The notes below the pieces were generated by a model. That model was not told the origin of the DNA and searched no databases. It saw only the letters and a program-made list of their open reading frames with translations. This document shows positions 8,984 through 17,412 of a stretch of 64,000 nucleotides of DNA, piece by piece. The position numbers and the translations under genes were made by a program. The first letter of the stretch is position 1, and each line of letters starts with the position of its first letter. This DNA is from Oceanococcus sp041619555 (GTDB lineage Bacteria > Pseudomonadota > Gammaproteobacteria > Nevskiales > Oceanococcaceae), in the NCBI GenBank assembly GCA_041619555.1, contig JBFKDQ010000014.1, forward strand, positions 5,225 through 69,224, in the 5' to 3' direction.

Positions 8984-9979
8984 CCAGCGGCGCTGTCCCA
9001 CCTGCTGCTTGATGATCTCGATCATGTCGATGATGGCGCGGGATAGCTCATCACTGGCGCCGGGGCCCTGCGCGGCATCGGCAAAGGCGTCGAAGCCGGT
9101 ATTGCCCATGTCTTCGAACAGGGCCCGAAAGCGGACGCTGTCGAGCTGGGCGGCGAATTCGTCCAGGACACGGCAGACAATGTCGGTAATCGCGTGATCC
9201 AGCAGATCGCCGACCTGGCCGCCGACCAGGGGGATCCGGTCGATGCGGCGGATTTCCCGGTTCTGGCGCACCGCGGTGCTCACCGCCTGGGTCACGATGC
9301 CATGCAGTTCCATGCGGGAGTCGGCGTAGGCCTCACGTGCCAGCACGCTGAAACGGCGGTACAGCGCTTCGATAATCAGGCTTTGTCGCGGCAGCAGCAC
9401 TTCATTGATGAGCCGGCGTTCGATGGCATGGGAGGCGGCGATTTCCGTCTGCACGCCGCCGAGTACGCGCAACACGACGCGATCGGAAATTTCCTCCATC
9501 AGGATGTCGTATCCGCGCAGGACGATCTGATACAGCGTCCAGGTCCGGTAGTCGATCCATCCCAGGTGCTGTAGCCGGCGCAGGATCGCAATCACCCGCA
9601 GGATACGCAGCCAGCGAAAGCCGGCGATCGGAATGCAGCCGATGATGTCGTACCAGTGCAGGATGGGGTAGGCGAACCAGTAGGGATAACGTCGGCTGTG
9701 CAGTGCAGCGGCCCAGCGCAGCAGGAATTCGCTGATGAAAATGGCGACAAAAACCAGATCGATGCGGAAGAAATTCTCATGCACGATGGCGTAGTCGCTG
9801 AGCCACGGCTGCGGCAGCACCAGGCCCATCAGCGCGCGCAGGTCCCTGACCGACCACAGCGCATCAAAAATGATCCAGCCCAGATTGATCACGGCCAAAC
9901 CGACCATGAACAAATCCAGGCCGAGCCCGGCAAGCGCCTGGCGCGAGCGTTGCGGGCGTTTGGCCGATCCGGAGCTCAA
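8930..9979 (-). CDS. voltage-sensor-like membrane protein without pore domain
   Basis: A 349-residue membrane protein whose N-terminal half resembles the S1-S4 voltage-sensing module of ion channels. S1 spans about residues 22-41 and S2 about 72-90 with D74 and E84. S3 spans about 100-118 with D111 in HWYDIIG, and S4 about 120-137 has arginines at 122, 125, 128, 134 and 135. No pore helix, selectivity filter or S5-S6 pair follows. Instead there is a long soluble, helical and charged C-terminal region (residues 150-349). Annotated relatives are called ion transporter or ion transport protein. The gene is co-directional with the SRPBCC gene, with an ATGA overlap at 9976-9979. Function unknown; a proton channel or a membrane-potential sensor are possibilities. 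Confidence 0.75.
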   Translation of the reverse strand: MSSGSAKRPQRSRQALAGLGLDLFMVGLAVINLGWIIFDALWSVRDLRALMGLVLPQPWLSDYAIVHENFFRIDLVFVAIFISEFLLRWAAALHSRRYPYWFAYPILHWYDIIGCIPIAGFRWLRILRVIAILRRLQHLGWIDYRTWTLYQIVLRGYDILMEEISDRVVLRVLGGVQTEIAASHAIERRLINEVLLPRQSLIIEALYRRFSVLAREAYADSRMELHGIVTQAVSTAVRQNREIRRIDRIPLVGGQVGDLLDHAITDIVCRVLDEFAAQLDSVRFRALFEDMGNTGFDAFADAAQGPGASDELSRAIIDMIEIIKQQVGQRRWLQAANPSTVGDDIPHGH

Positions 9980-10446
9980 GCGGCGGCGATGAGTCGATCC
10001 GCTTTGGGCAAGCCCTGGCCGAGGGTGCGGGCCATGATTCTGGCGATCAGGCCGGTGGTGCCGGGGAGGCGTCCGGTCAGGCGGATTCGGTAATCCATCA
10101 GGGTGCCGTCGCCGTCGTCACTGAACCGCATGATGCCGTAGTGATTCTTGACCGGCGAACCTTTGACGATGGTGTACTCGATGCGCTCGCCGGGCTCGAA
10201 GGCCTCGATGCGTTCGTCAAATGTGGGGCCCGGCCCCAGGGCGATGGTGCGGACCGAGCCCAGGCCATTGGGGTTGGCATCGCCTGGCGCGGGCTGGCTC
10301 AGGCGGATCTTCCCGCCAAAGACATGGGCGAGATTTTCATGCACCGCGAAAAACTCGAAGACCCGCTGGCGTGGATGCGGGAAATGGATGCGGGCATGGA
10401 TCTCGGCTCCGCCGTCCTTGCGTGTCACTTCGGTGCTGGCGCTCAT
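9976..10446 (-). CDS. SRPBCC/START-like protein (polyketide cyclase/dehydrase type)
   Basis: A 156-residue cytosolic protein of the SRPBCC ligand-binding fold. The pattern EIHARIHFPHPRQRVFEFF at the start, the central ERIEAFEPGERIEYTI strand pair and the C-terminal long helix (GLIARIMARTLGQGL) are typical of this family. Members bind hydrophobic molecules in a deep cavity. The stop codon overlaps the start of the voltage-sensor-like gene by four bases, indicating translational coupling. No catalytic residues can be assigned from sequence alone. Confidence 0.82.
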   Translation of the reverse strand: MSASTEVTRKDGGAEIHARIHFPHPRQRVFEFFAVHENLAHVFGGKIRLSQPAPGDANPNGLGSVRTIALGPGPTFDERIEAFEPGERIEYTIVKGSPVKNHYGIMRFSDDGDGTLMDYRIRLTGRLPGTTGLIARIMARTLGQGLPKADRLIAAA

Positions 10447-10505
10447 GGCTATCCTCGCGGCAAAAAGGCATTATCGCACCGAATGTTATTTTCGGCCGAT
10501 CGGGC

Positions 10506-12011
10506 ATGCAGGATCCATCAGTCAGCGCCAGAAACCCTCCGCGTGATCTGCCGCCAGCTTTGCTGCTGCGTAATGTGAGCCTTGATGATGGCCGTGGCTG
10601 CGATGTGCGGATTGCGACCGGGCGCATCGAGGCCATCGGGCCGGATCTGCCCTCCGGCGATGCGGTGTGCCTGGATGCCGACGGCGCATGCCTGCTGCCG
10701 GCGCTCAAGGATCATCATCTGCATCTGTATGCGACCGCTGCGGCACGCGCCTCCGTGGCCTGCGGGGCGCCGCAGGTGCAGTCCAGGACGCAGTTGCAGG
10801 CGGCCTTGCAGGCGGCCCGCCCGGACGCTACGGGCTGGATCCGTGGCGTCGATTTTCACCCGCGCCTATGCGGTGAACTGGATCTGGCGAGCCTGGATGC
10901 CTGGGTGCCGCAACATCCCTTGCGCATCGCTCATGCCAGTGGCCGGCTTTGGTACCTGAACACGGCGGCCATGCAGCGTCTGGGCGAGGGGCCCTGGGAA
11001 ACTCTGCAGGGCCGTCGAACCGGCCGGCTGGTGGATGCCGATGCCTGGCTGCGCACGAAACTGCCGAGCCAGCCGCCGCGTCTGAAGGCGCTCAGCCGGC
11101 AACTGGCCCGTTGGGGCGTGGTGGCGGTGACCGATACCGGTCCGGCGAATGACCGCCAGACCCTGGCGCTGCTGCGCGAGGCGCGGGCCAGCGGGGAATT
11201 GTTGCAGCGGGTGCAGATGATGGGGACGGAAGATCTGCATGCCGGTTTTATCCGCGGCGCCGCCACGGCGGCGGATGGGATCCGCGTGGCGGCGCTCAAG
11301 ATTCACCTGCTGGAATCAGAGCTGCCGGATTTCGAGGGGCTGTGCGCCTGCATCCGCCGCAGTCACGCGCTGGGTCGTCCGGTCGCTTTTCACTGTGTCA
11401 GCCGGCTCGAACTGGTGTTTGCTCTCAGCGCCCTGGATGAGGTCGGCAGCCTGCCGGGCGATCGCATCGAACACGCCGGGATCTGCCCTGATGAGGCCCT
11501 GCTGCAGATCAGGCGTCTGCGTCTGAGCGTGGTGACCCAGCCAGGATTCATCTCCGCCCGAGGAGATCGTTATCTGGCCGAGGTGAGCTCGGAAGATCAG
11601 CCTTTTCTGTATCGCCTGGCCTCGTTTCTGGCTGCCGGTGTGCCGTTGGCCGGCAGTTCGGACGCCCCCTACGGCGAACTCAATCCCTGGAGTGGGATGC
11701 AGGCGGCGATCAGCCGGCGCACCCAGGCAGGTAAACGGTTGGGCGCTGGTGAAGCGCTGAGCCCCGAGCAGGCTCTGGCGCTCTACACCGGCGAGCTGGC
11801 CACGCCCGGCGTGCCAGTGCCCCCCTTGCGTCCTGGACAGGTCGCGGATCTGTGTTTGTTGGATCGTAGTTGGGAGCGGGCGCGGCAGGCGCCCGCTGAG
11901 GTGAGTCCTCGTCTGACCCTGTTGGAGGGCCGGGTGATCTGGTCTGATGTGCAGTCAACTGCGCCCGACGGTCACCCGATCGGACGATTCCTCGCGGGTG
12001 GTGATTTGTGA
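10506..12011 (+). CDS. amidohydrolase family protein (YtcJ-like)
   Basis: A 501-residue amidohydrolase-superfamily protein. It has the beta-sandwich entry strand (ALLLRNVSLDDGRG), the metal-binding DHHLHLY segment, a later histidine in VAFHCVS, DRIEHAG and the terminal aspartate loop SSDAPYG, followed by the C-terminal sandwich (RPGQVADLCLLDR). This fits the amidohydrolase 3/YtcJ branch, which includes zinc-dependent hydrolases of unknown substrate. The open frame extends upstream to 10221, but that part is antisense to the SRPBCC gene and lacks family sequence, so the ATG at 10506 is used. It may share a control region with the divergent SRPBCC gene. Confidence 0.84.
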   Translation: MQDPSVSARNPPRDLPPALLLRNVSLDDGRGCDVRIATGRIEAIGPDLPSGDAVCLDADGACLLPALKDHHLHLYATAAARASVACGAPQVQSRTQLQAALQAARPDATGWIRGVDFHPRLCGELDLASLDAWVPQHPLRIAHASGRLWYLNTAAMQRLGEGPWETLQGRRTGRLVDADAWLRTKLPSQPPRLKALSRQLARWGVVAVTDTGPANDRQTLALLREARASGELLQRVQMMGTEDLHAGFIRGAATAADGIRVAALKIHLLESELPDFEGLCACIRRSHALGRPVAFHCVSRLELVFALSALDEVGSLPGDRIEHAGICPDEALLQIRRLRLSVVTQPGFISARGDRYLAEVSSEDQPFLYRLASFLAAGVPLAGSSDAPYGELNPWSGMQAAISRRTQAGKRLGAGEALSPEQALALYTGELATPGVPVPPLRPGQVADLCLLDRSWERARQAPAEVSPRLTLLEGRVIWSDVQSTAPDGHPIGRFLAGGDL

Positions 12012-12104
12012 CATTGAACGTTTTGACAGGCGGATCGCTGTGCCTTTGCTCTCGTTCCGAAGGGCGGCGAAGGGCGTTGCGGTAGCCAGCGAAGGGGACA
12101 GCGG

Positions 12105-12269
12105 ATGAAGAAATGGGTCTGTGTGATTTGTGGGTTTGTCTATGACGAAGCTGAGGGGCTGCCCGATGACGACATCGCGCCAGGCACCCGCTTCGAGGAT
12201 TTGCCCGATGACTGGGAATGTCCCGAATGTGGTTCGCCCAAGGATTCGTTTGAGCTCGTGGAAGACTGA
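12105..12269 (+). CDS. rubredoxin
   Basis: A 54-residue iron protein carrying one Fe(SCys)4 site. The ligands are Cys6 and Cys9 in CVICGF and Cys39 and Cys42 in CPECGS, with the conserved Y13-D-E-A-E-G-L-P-D-D turn and DLPDDW segment. This length and these motifs match the small rubredoxins that pass electrons from a NAD(P)H-dependent reductase to alkane hydroxylase or to oxygen-detoxifying enzymes. A GGGGA site precedes the ATG. No hydroxylase is adjacent, but a rubredoxin/ferredoxin-reductase-type flavoprotein lies at 18799. Confidence 0.95.
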   Translation: MKKWVCVICGFVYDEAEGLPDDDIAPGTRFEDLPDDWECPECGSPKDSFELVED

Positions 12270-12595
12270 ACCCAGGTGACGCCGCCGAGCACGACGCGCT
12301 GTTCGCCCCTTGCGCCATCGCGGGTCGGTGGAGCAGGGCCGGCAGAACTGGCAGGGCAGGCTTTCCCGGCTCTGTTAAAATCGCCCCGGTCAGGGCCGGC
12401 CCTGGTGGCTAGGCTGTGCCGGGTCGGGGTCGAAGCGGCACCTGTGCCCCGCTGAAAGCCGGTGGATTCCAGGTCCGGGTCCTTGGGGCGGAACGGAACA
12501 AGAAGGCGGATAGCGATACTTCAGGCCTGCCATTTTTTGCGGATGAAGATCGATTAATGTGAGGCGAGCTGGGCAACAGCTCCGAGGAGAGATGA
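12270..12595 (+). other. GC-rich intergenic region with promoter-like box, possible structured leader
   Basis: This 326-nt gap has no credible gene. At 12373-12387 it contains TGTTAAAAT, a good extended -10 element. It is followed by about 130 nt of very GC-rich, hairpin-prone sequence (for example CCGGC...GCCGG around 12397-12424). Then comes a less structured stretch with a T6 run at 12534-12540, shortly before the second DUF1329 gene. This could be a long structured leader or a small RNA. It does not match tRNA, SRP RNA, tmRNA or a riboswitch I could recognise. Confidence 0.3.
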
Positions 12596-13963
12596 ATGCG
12601 ATTGAACAAGAAAGTACTGGGTCTGGCGGCGGCGGGAATGTTGCTGACGGGGCCGGCGTCGGCCAAGGCCACGGCCGAGGAAATCGCCATGCTGGGCGGA
12701 GACGAGTACACCTGCATGGGGGCGCAGCGCGCGGGCAGTGAAAGCGGTGTGGCCGAATGGTCCGGCAAATGGTTCAAAACCTGGCCTGGTCAGACCCGGC
12801 CCAAAGGCTGGGAGCCGGGACCGTACAAGGACGAGAAACCCCTGTTCACGATCACGGCGGAAAACTTCGAGCAATATCAGGAACGCATGACGCCGGGCCA
12901 GATCGCCCTGATGCAGAAGTATCCGGACGCTTTCCGCATGAAAGTGTATCCCAGCCATCGTGATTTTCGCTTCGTCGACTGGGTCTGCGACGTGGTCAAA
13001 CAGAATGCCGAGAGTGCGGAAATCATCGACGATGGTCTGGGGGTGACCGGGGTCTCAGGCGCGCATCCATTCCCGTTCCCGAAGAACGGTCTGGAAGCGG
13101 TGTACAACGCCATCCTGCCGCACCGGGCCTGGACCGAGAAAACCGTGATGGATATCGCGGATGTCTATGCCAATGGCACGATCGCCTGGGGGCGGGCGCG
13201 TTTCATGACGATGAATCCGGGCAACAATCCGGATCCGAACAAGCGCGGTTCCTATACCGATCACATCAATGCGTTCTTCTATCAGGGCTTTTTGCTGCCC
13301 GACCGGGAGAAAGGCTTTGTTGCGGTGGGCTATCAGCCGAACAACTTCAAGACCGATGCCACGCAGTCCTGGCAGTATCTGCCGGGGATTCGGCGCGTGC
13401 GCAAGGCGCCCGAAGTCGGATTCGACTATCCCGTGCCGCCATCGGGCCTGCGCACCGTGGATGACGACTATCTGTTCAACGGTTCTCCCGAACGCTACAA
13501 CTGGACGCTGATCGGCAAGAAGGAATTCTATGTGCCGTATCACAATTTCGAATTCAACAGCCCGCATCTGAGCTATGAGGAGCTGATCAAGCCCGGTACG
13601 GTCAATGCGGATTACATGCGCTATGAACTGCATCGTGTCTGGGTGATCGAGGGCAATCTCAAGGATGGCGTCCGGCATATCTACAAAAAACGTCGCCTGT
13701 ATGCTGACGAAGACACCTGGCTGACCTTCTGGGCGGATAACTATGATGGGCGCGGCGAACTGTGGCGGGCCAATCTGGCGGCCTTTTTCTATTCGCAGCA
13801 GTCCGGTACTTTCCATCGCGGCGCTTCGGTCTATCACGACCTGACTTCAGGCAACTATGAAGCGACTTACCTGACCAATGAAAGCGAGCACTGGTGGGAT
13901 CTGAATACGCCGCTGCAGCCAAAGATGTTCAGTCCCGAAGCGGCGGCACGCGGCGGTCACTGA
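12596..13963 (+). CDS. DUF1329 family exported protein (copy 2)
   Basis: A 455-residue exported protein and paralogue of the one at 213. It has a GAGGAGA ribosome site and a signal peptide with cleavage near residue 23 (MLLTGPASA). Shared segments include MKVYPSHRDFRF (copy 1: MVVYPSIRTAFY), YNWTLIGKKEFYVPYHN and YMRYELHRVWVIEGNLKDG. Unlike copy 1 it is not followed by Ycf48 and MMPL genes. A strong terminator closes it at 13990. The DUF1302 gene that usually accompanies this family lies 1.3 kb downstream on the other strand. Confidence 0.9.
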   Translation: MRLNKKVLGLAAAGMLLTGPASAKATAEEIAMLGGDEYTCMGAQRAGSESGVAEWSGKWFKTWPGQTRPKGWEPGPYKDEKPLFTITAENFEQYQERMTPGQIALMQKYPDAFRMKVYPSHRDFRFVDWVCDVVKQNAESAEIIDDGLGVTGVSGAHPFPFPKNGLEAVYNAILPHRAWTEKTVMDIADVYANGTIAWGRARFMTMNPGNNPDPNKRGSYTDHINAFFYQGFLLPDREKGFVAVGYQPNNFKTDATQSWQYLPGIRRVRKAPEVGFDYPVPPSGLRTVDDDYLFNGSPERYNWTLIGKKEFYVPYHNFEFNSPHLSYEELIKPGTVNADYMRYELHRVWVIEGNLKDGVRHIYKKRRLYADEDTWLTFWADNYDGRGELWRANLAAFFYSQQSGTFHRGASVYHDLTSGNYEATYLTNESEHWWDLNTPLQPKMFSPEAAARGGH

Positions 13964-13989
13964 TCGAGCTTGCGAGTGCGGGATCAACA

Positions 13990-14023
13990 GGCGCATGGTG
14001 TTCGCACCATGCGCCTTTTTTTT
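13990..14023 (+). terminator. Rho-independent terminator after DUF1329 copy 2
   Basis: A perfect 11-bp stem, GGCGCATGGTG / CACCATGCGCC, with a TTCG tetraloop, followed by eight T residues. It lies 27 nt after the DUF1329 stop codon. Confidence 0.95.
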
Positions 14024-14231
14024 GCGCTGGGCGCAACTGGTGCAGGTGTTGCAACTGTGCAAACGCATGCCGACCCGAGATCCGGGCGACACGGCCGAAT
14101 GCTGCGCTCTTGCCAGTTGCGGAACCCTTGCGATGGGGCTGGAGGATGGGGGCAGGCCGCGCAGAAACAGGCAGAATCGTGGCGCGATGAGCCTGCGTCG
14201 CGAACCCGCGGCAGGGCGTGGTTGATCTGGC

Positions 14232-15239
14232 TTAGCTGCCAGTTCCTGACTTGGCCTGCCAGAGTGACTTGGCTTGCGGGTCGATGGCGTCGAGCAGGCG
14301 AATCAGCAGGGACTGCAACACGGTCGAGTCGGCATAGCCGAGGCGTTCGTTGACCTGGGACTCGATGACCTTGCCCGCGGAGATCAGTTGCAGCGCCAGC
14401 TTGCGGCCTTCTGCGGTGAGCTGAAATGCGAGCACGGCCTCGCTGTCTTCGCCCTCGCGTTCGATGTGTTCCGGACGGGCCAGACCACGGCCGATCAGCG
14501 ATTGTACGGCGGCCGAACTGCTGGTGTTGAGGATGCCGGCCATCGCGCTGTCCAGTTCTCTGGCGGTCATCGTCTGCTTCAGGGTCAGGGTCGACAGCAG
14601 ATAGAATTCCTCGTCATTCAGACGCGCTTGCTCCAGATGCGGACGCATCTGGTTGAAGAAGCGGAAATGACTGCGGCCGAGCAGATAGCCCAGGAAGGTT
14701 TCATCGAAGCTGCCGGCCAGATAGGGATGGCGAGGCTCGGCTTCACCGACCTGGCGATGGGTCGCGTGGGCATAGCGGCCACCATGGAATACCAGGGGGG
14801 CTGAATCGGCTTTTTCGAAGTCTTCCACTTCGCCGACGAAGATCAGATGGTCGCCGCCTTCATACTGAAAAGCGGTCCGGCACTGGAAGCGCGCCGCGCA
14901 GCCCAGCAGCAACGGGGTGCCATTGATGCCTTCCTCCACTTCCAGGTTGGCGAACTTGTCTTCAACCTTGCCGGCGAAACGGTTGGACAGGGCTTCCTGG
15001 TCGGCGGCAAGCACATGCACGGCCCAGTGCTCCGCGCGTTTGAAGGATTCATAGCCCTTGTAGGTTTCGGCCAGGCTCCACAGCACCATCGGCGGATTGA
15101 GCGAGACCGAATTGAAACTGTTAACGGTCAGGCCCAGCGGTTCGCCTTCGGCGGTTCGGGTGGTGATGATGGTCACGCCGGTGGCGAAACTTCCCAGCGC
15201 CTGTCGAAAACCCACGGGATCGAAGCTTGAATTGCTCAT
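14232..15239 (-). CDS. flavin reductase fused to MarR-like winged-helix domain
   Basis: A 335-residue two-domain protein. Residues 1-160 form a flavin-reductase-like FMN/FAD domain (FRQALGSFATGVTIITT, the LTVNSFNSVSLNPP flavin loop, HLIFVGEVEDF). It supplies reduced flavin to a two-component monooxygenase. Residues 185-320 look like a MarR-type winged helix (RLNDEEFYLLSTLTLKQTMTARELDSAM...). The same order is known in the reductase component C1 of 4-hydroxyphenylacetate hydroxylase from Acinetobacter baumannii, where the C-terminal domain controls reductase activity in response to substrate. No oxygenase partner is adjacent. Confidence 0.87.
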   Translation of the reverse strand: MSNSSFDPVGFRQALGSFATGVTIITTRTAEGEPLGLTVNSFNSVSLNPPMVLWSLAETYKGYESFKRAEHWAVHVLAADQEALSNRFAGKVEDKFANLEVEEGINGTPLLLGCAARFQCRTAFQYEGGDHLIFVGEVEDFEKADSAPLVFHGGRYAHATHRQVGEAEPRHPYLAGSFDETFLGYLLGRSHFRFFNQMRPHLEQARLNDEEFYLLSTLTLKQTMTARELDSAMAGILNTSSSAAVQSLIGRGLARPEHIEREGEDSEAVLAFQLTAEGRKLALQLISAGKVIESQVNERLGYADSTVLQSLLIRLLDAIDPQAKSLWQAKSGTGS

Positions 15240-15286
15240 GTGCGTACTTTAACGATCAGGCGAATTGCGGCCTTCGTCCGTCCGGA

Positions 15287-17191
15287 TCAGAAGCTGTAGC
15301 GCACGTTGATCGCGAGCGTGTCGCGGTCCTGATACGGGCGCTGGGAGAAGTGAGGTTTGCCACCGAAGAAACCGTTGTAGAGCAGACCCAGGGTCAGTTT
15401 GTTCAGGCGGGTGAATTCGACGCCGGTGCCGAAACGGTAGTCATCCTCGCCCATCAAGGAACCCAGGCCGCCGGCCAGGGCAGACTGACCGTGGATCATC
15501 GCGGCGACGGAGACCGGCACGCGCAGATCCCAGCCTGAGAAGACATTGCGCTTGTCGATGTAGATCAGGCTCTGGATGCCCGCGGAGTCACGTTCAAAGG
15601 TCAGCCGGTCGTACATGTCGCCATTGGTGCTGGCCTGCGGCTGGATCTTGTCGACATGGATAAAGGCGGTTTCGCCGACCCAGGCAATGGAGTCCCAGAA
15701 CGGACCCGGGCCGAGCACGTACAGCCAGGACACCAGGGCCTGCCAGGTGGTGGCGCGGGTGGGTGTGGGCACGTCGCCGAGAATGTCGGCGTGCACATCA
15801 ACCAGCACGTCGACGCCATCGCGATAGATCAGTTCGGCCCCGAAGTTGGTGCCAAACAGCACGGTGGACGCGCTCAGGGCGGTGAGGTGAACGCCATCAA
15901 AATACTTGATGTTGTAGGTGACCGGGACTTCCAGGCCGCCAAGTTGTTCGGTGGTGAAGTCCGGCTGCCCTGGCGCCTGGCTCTCGGCGATCACGCCGTA
16001 GCCGTAATTCTGCGTCGGCGCCGGGGTGGTGGCGTGGTAGCGCAGATGGTAGGCGCCCACGGTGGTGATGTAGTTCAACGCATAACGCAGGCCGAACCCC
16101 CACTGGCCATTGTCCGGTGGCTTGATGTCGCCGACGTATTCCACGTCGATGCCGCGGCCCGCACCAGGGAAGACCACGCCGGTCGTGGGCAGATTCACGG
16201 ACGTGCCTTCGACGAATTGTTGCGGCGCGTTGCCTTCGCAATCCGGGGCCTGGTTGCCGAAAGCAAGCAGATCGACCAGGTCGAAGGTCGTGCAGGCATC
16301 ATCGCTGGCGAAGTCGAATTCCGACAGATTGTCGGCGTAGAAGGGGTTACGGATTCCGTAAATCTTTTCCCGCCCTGGGCCGACCACATCGGCCACGGAA
16401 AAGAATTCGCCGACCGGATTGAGTTCGATTTCCTTGAATTGCAGCTTGTACTGGCCGAGCAGGGTGAGTTTGTCGTCGACGGCAAGCTGGAAGGACACCT
16501 GGTTGAGCGGCAGCAGGATGCTCTTGACGTCGGCGCCGGGCACGGTGGCCTTGGTGGCGTCCGCGGTGGCCTGCGCCAGGGCGACGCCGGAGAAGAACAG
16601 GCTTTCGCCCCAGGCGGCAATGTGCTTGCCGGCGCGCAGATTCAGCACCATATTGCCCGGCAGATACCAGGTGCCATAGCCGTAGGCATCCAGCATCCGC
16701 GCCCGTTTGCCACTGAAAAAACGATTGGCTTCGGTGAAGCTGTTGTAAGGCTCCTGCGAGGTGCTGATGCTTTCAGGGTTGTCGTGGGAATTGAGTTTCT
16801 CACGGTAGACCATGTCGTAGAACGCATCGCCGCGCAGCAGGATGCCGAAATCCGAGCCCCATTTGAGCTGCAGTTCGCCGAGCAGGGTGGCGCGGTTGTT
16901 GACCGCTTCCCACTGCCGGAAATTGCGATCGCCGTCATCAAAATTGTTGGATTCCGGCCATTTCAGATATTCGGGTGTTTCGACCTGTTCACGGCCACCG
17001 GTGGCCACGACGCCCGGGTGCGGCTTTTCCAGCCGTACCGCATAGGTGTAATTTCCGAGCAACTGCCATTCACCGGAGATGGGGCCAAGGCCGAAATTGC
17101 CCGCCCATGCCGGCGTCGTACACAGGCCCATGAAAGCCAGTGGTACCGCCAGTAAAGTTGGACGCATGGCGCCTTGCGTTTTCCGCAGCAT
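15287..17191 (-). CDS. DUF1302 family outer-membrane protein
   Basis: A 634-residue predicted outer-membrane beta-barrel of the DUF1302 family. It has a signal peptide ending TPAWA (about residue 30) and many alternating aromatic/hydrophobic strands. The C-terminus is LAINVRYSF; a final phenylalanine is the usual signal for barrel insertion. Relatives are encoded with DUF1329 and MMPL genes, notably in hydrocarbon-, steroid- and terpenoid-degrading bacteria, and are thought to act as channels or binding proteins for hydrophobic substrates. A GGGGGAA site precedes the ATG at 17191. It is divergent from the WS/DGAT gene across a 221-nt gap that should hold both promoters. Confidence 0.9.
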   Translation of the reverse strand: MLRKTQGAMRPTLLAVPLAFMGLCTTPAWAGNFGLGPISGEWQLLGNYTYAVRLEKPHPGVVATGGREQVETPEYLKWPESNNFDDGDRNFRQWEAVNNRATLLGELQLKWGSDFGILLRGDAFYDMVYREKLNSHDNPESISTSQEPYNSFTEANRFFSGKRARMLDAYGYGTWYLPGNMVLNLRAGKHIAAWGESLFFSGVALAQATADATKATVPGADVKSILLPLNQVSFQLAVDDKLTLLGQYKLQFKEIELNPVGEFFSVADVVGPGREKIYGIRNPFYADNLSEFDFASDDACTTFDLVDLLAFGNQAPDCEGNAPQQFVEGTSVNLPTTGVVFPGAGRGIDVEYVGDIKPPDNGQWGFGLRYALNYITTVGAYHLRYHATTPAPTQNYGYGVIAESQAPGQPDFTTEQLGGLEVPVTYNIKYFDGVHLTALSASTVLFGTNFGAELIYRDGVDVLVDVHADILGDVPTPTRATTWQALVSWLYVLGPGPFWDSIAWVGETAFIHVDKIQPQASTNGDMYDRLTFERDSAGIQSLIYIDKRNVFSGWDLRVPVSVAAMIHGQSALAGGLGSLMGEDDYRFGTGVEFTRLNKLTLGLLYNGFFGGKPHFSQRPYQDRDTLAINVRYSF

Positions 17192-17412
17192 GTGATTTCC
17201 CCCGAGATACAGTTGCCGGATTTCTGATCGTCGGAATGATAGCGGTAATCCTGAGTTACCGGCTCATCCGAATTGATGAAAAGAATAATCGATTATAACG
17301 GTGTCGTCTGCGCAGGACGCGGGCTTCGGTGTGGCTTGTCTTTCCCTGTCGGAGGCAGGCTGTAGAATGTCCGCACCGGTCTGCCGGGCTGGCAGGTGAA
17401 CAAGGGGGAAAC

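Noticed and set aside
10221..10505. Upstream extension of the amidohydrolase frame
   Set aside because: It is antisense to the SRPBCC gene and contains none of the amidohydrolase domain.
12409..12777. Minus-strand frame with an APRTRTWNPP-like stretch, suggesting an antisense tRNA
   Set aside because: Peptides of that kind often betray antisense tRNA genes, but the plus strand has no T-loop (TTCRANT) or cloverleaf, so no tRNA is called. The region is recorded only as a possible structured leader.
15656..17155. 499-codon plus-strand frame opposite DUF1302
   Set aside because: Shadow of the DUF1302 barrel gene; no domain or signal peptide.
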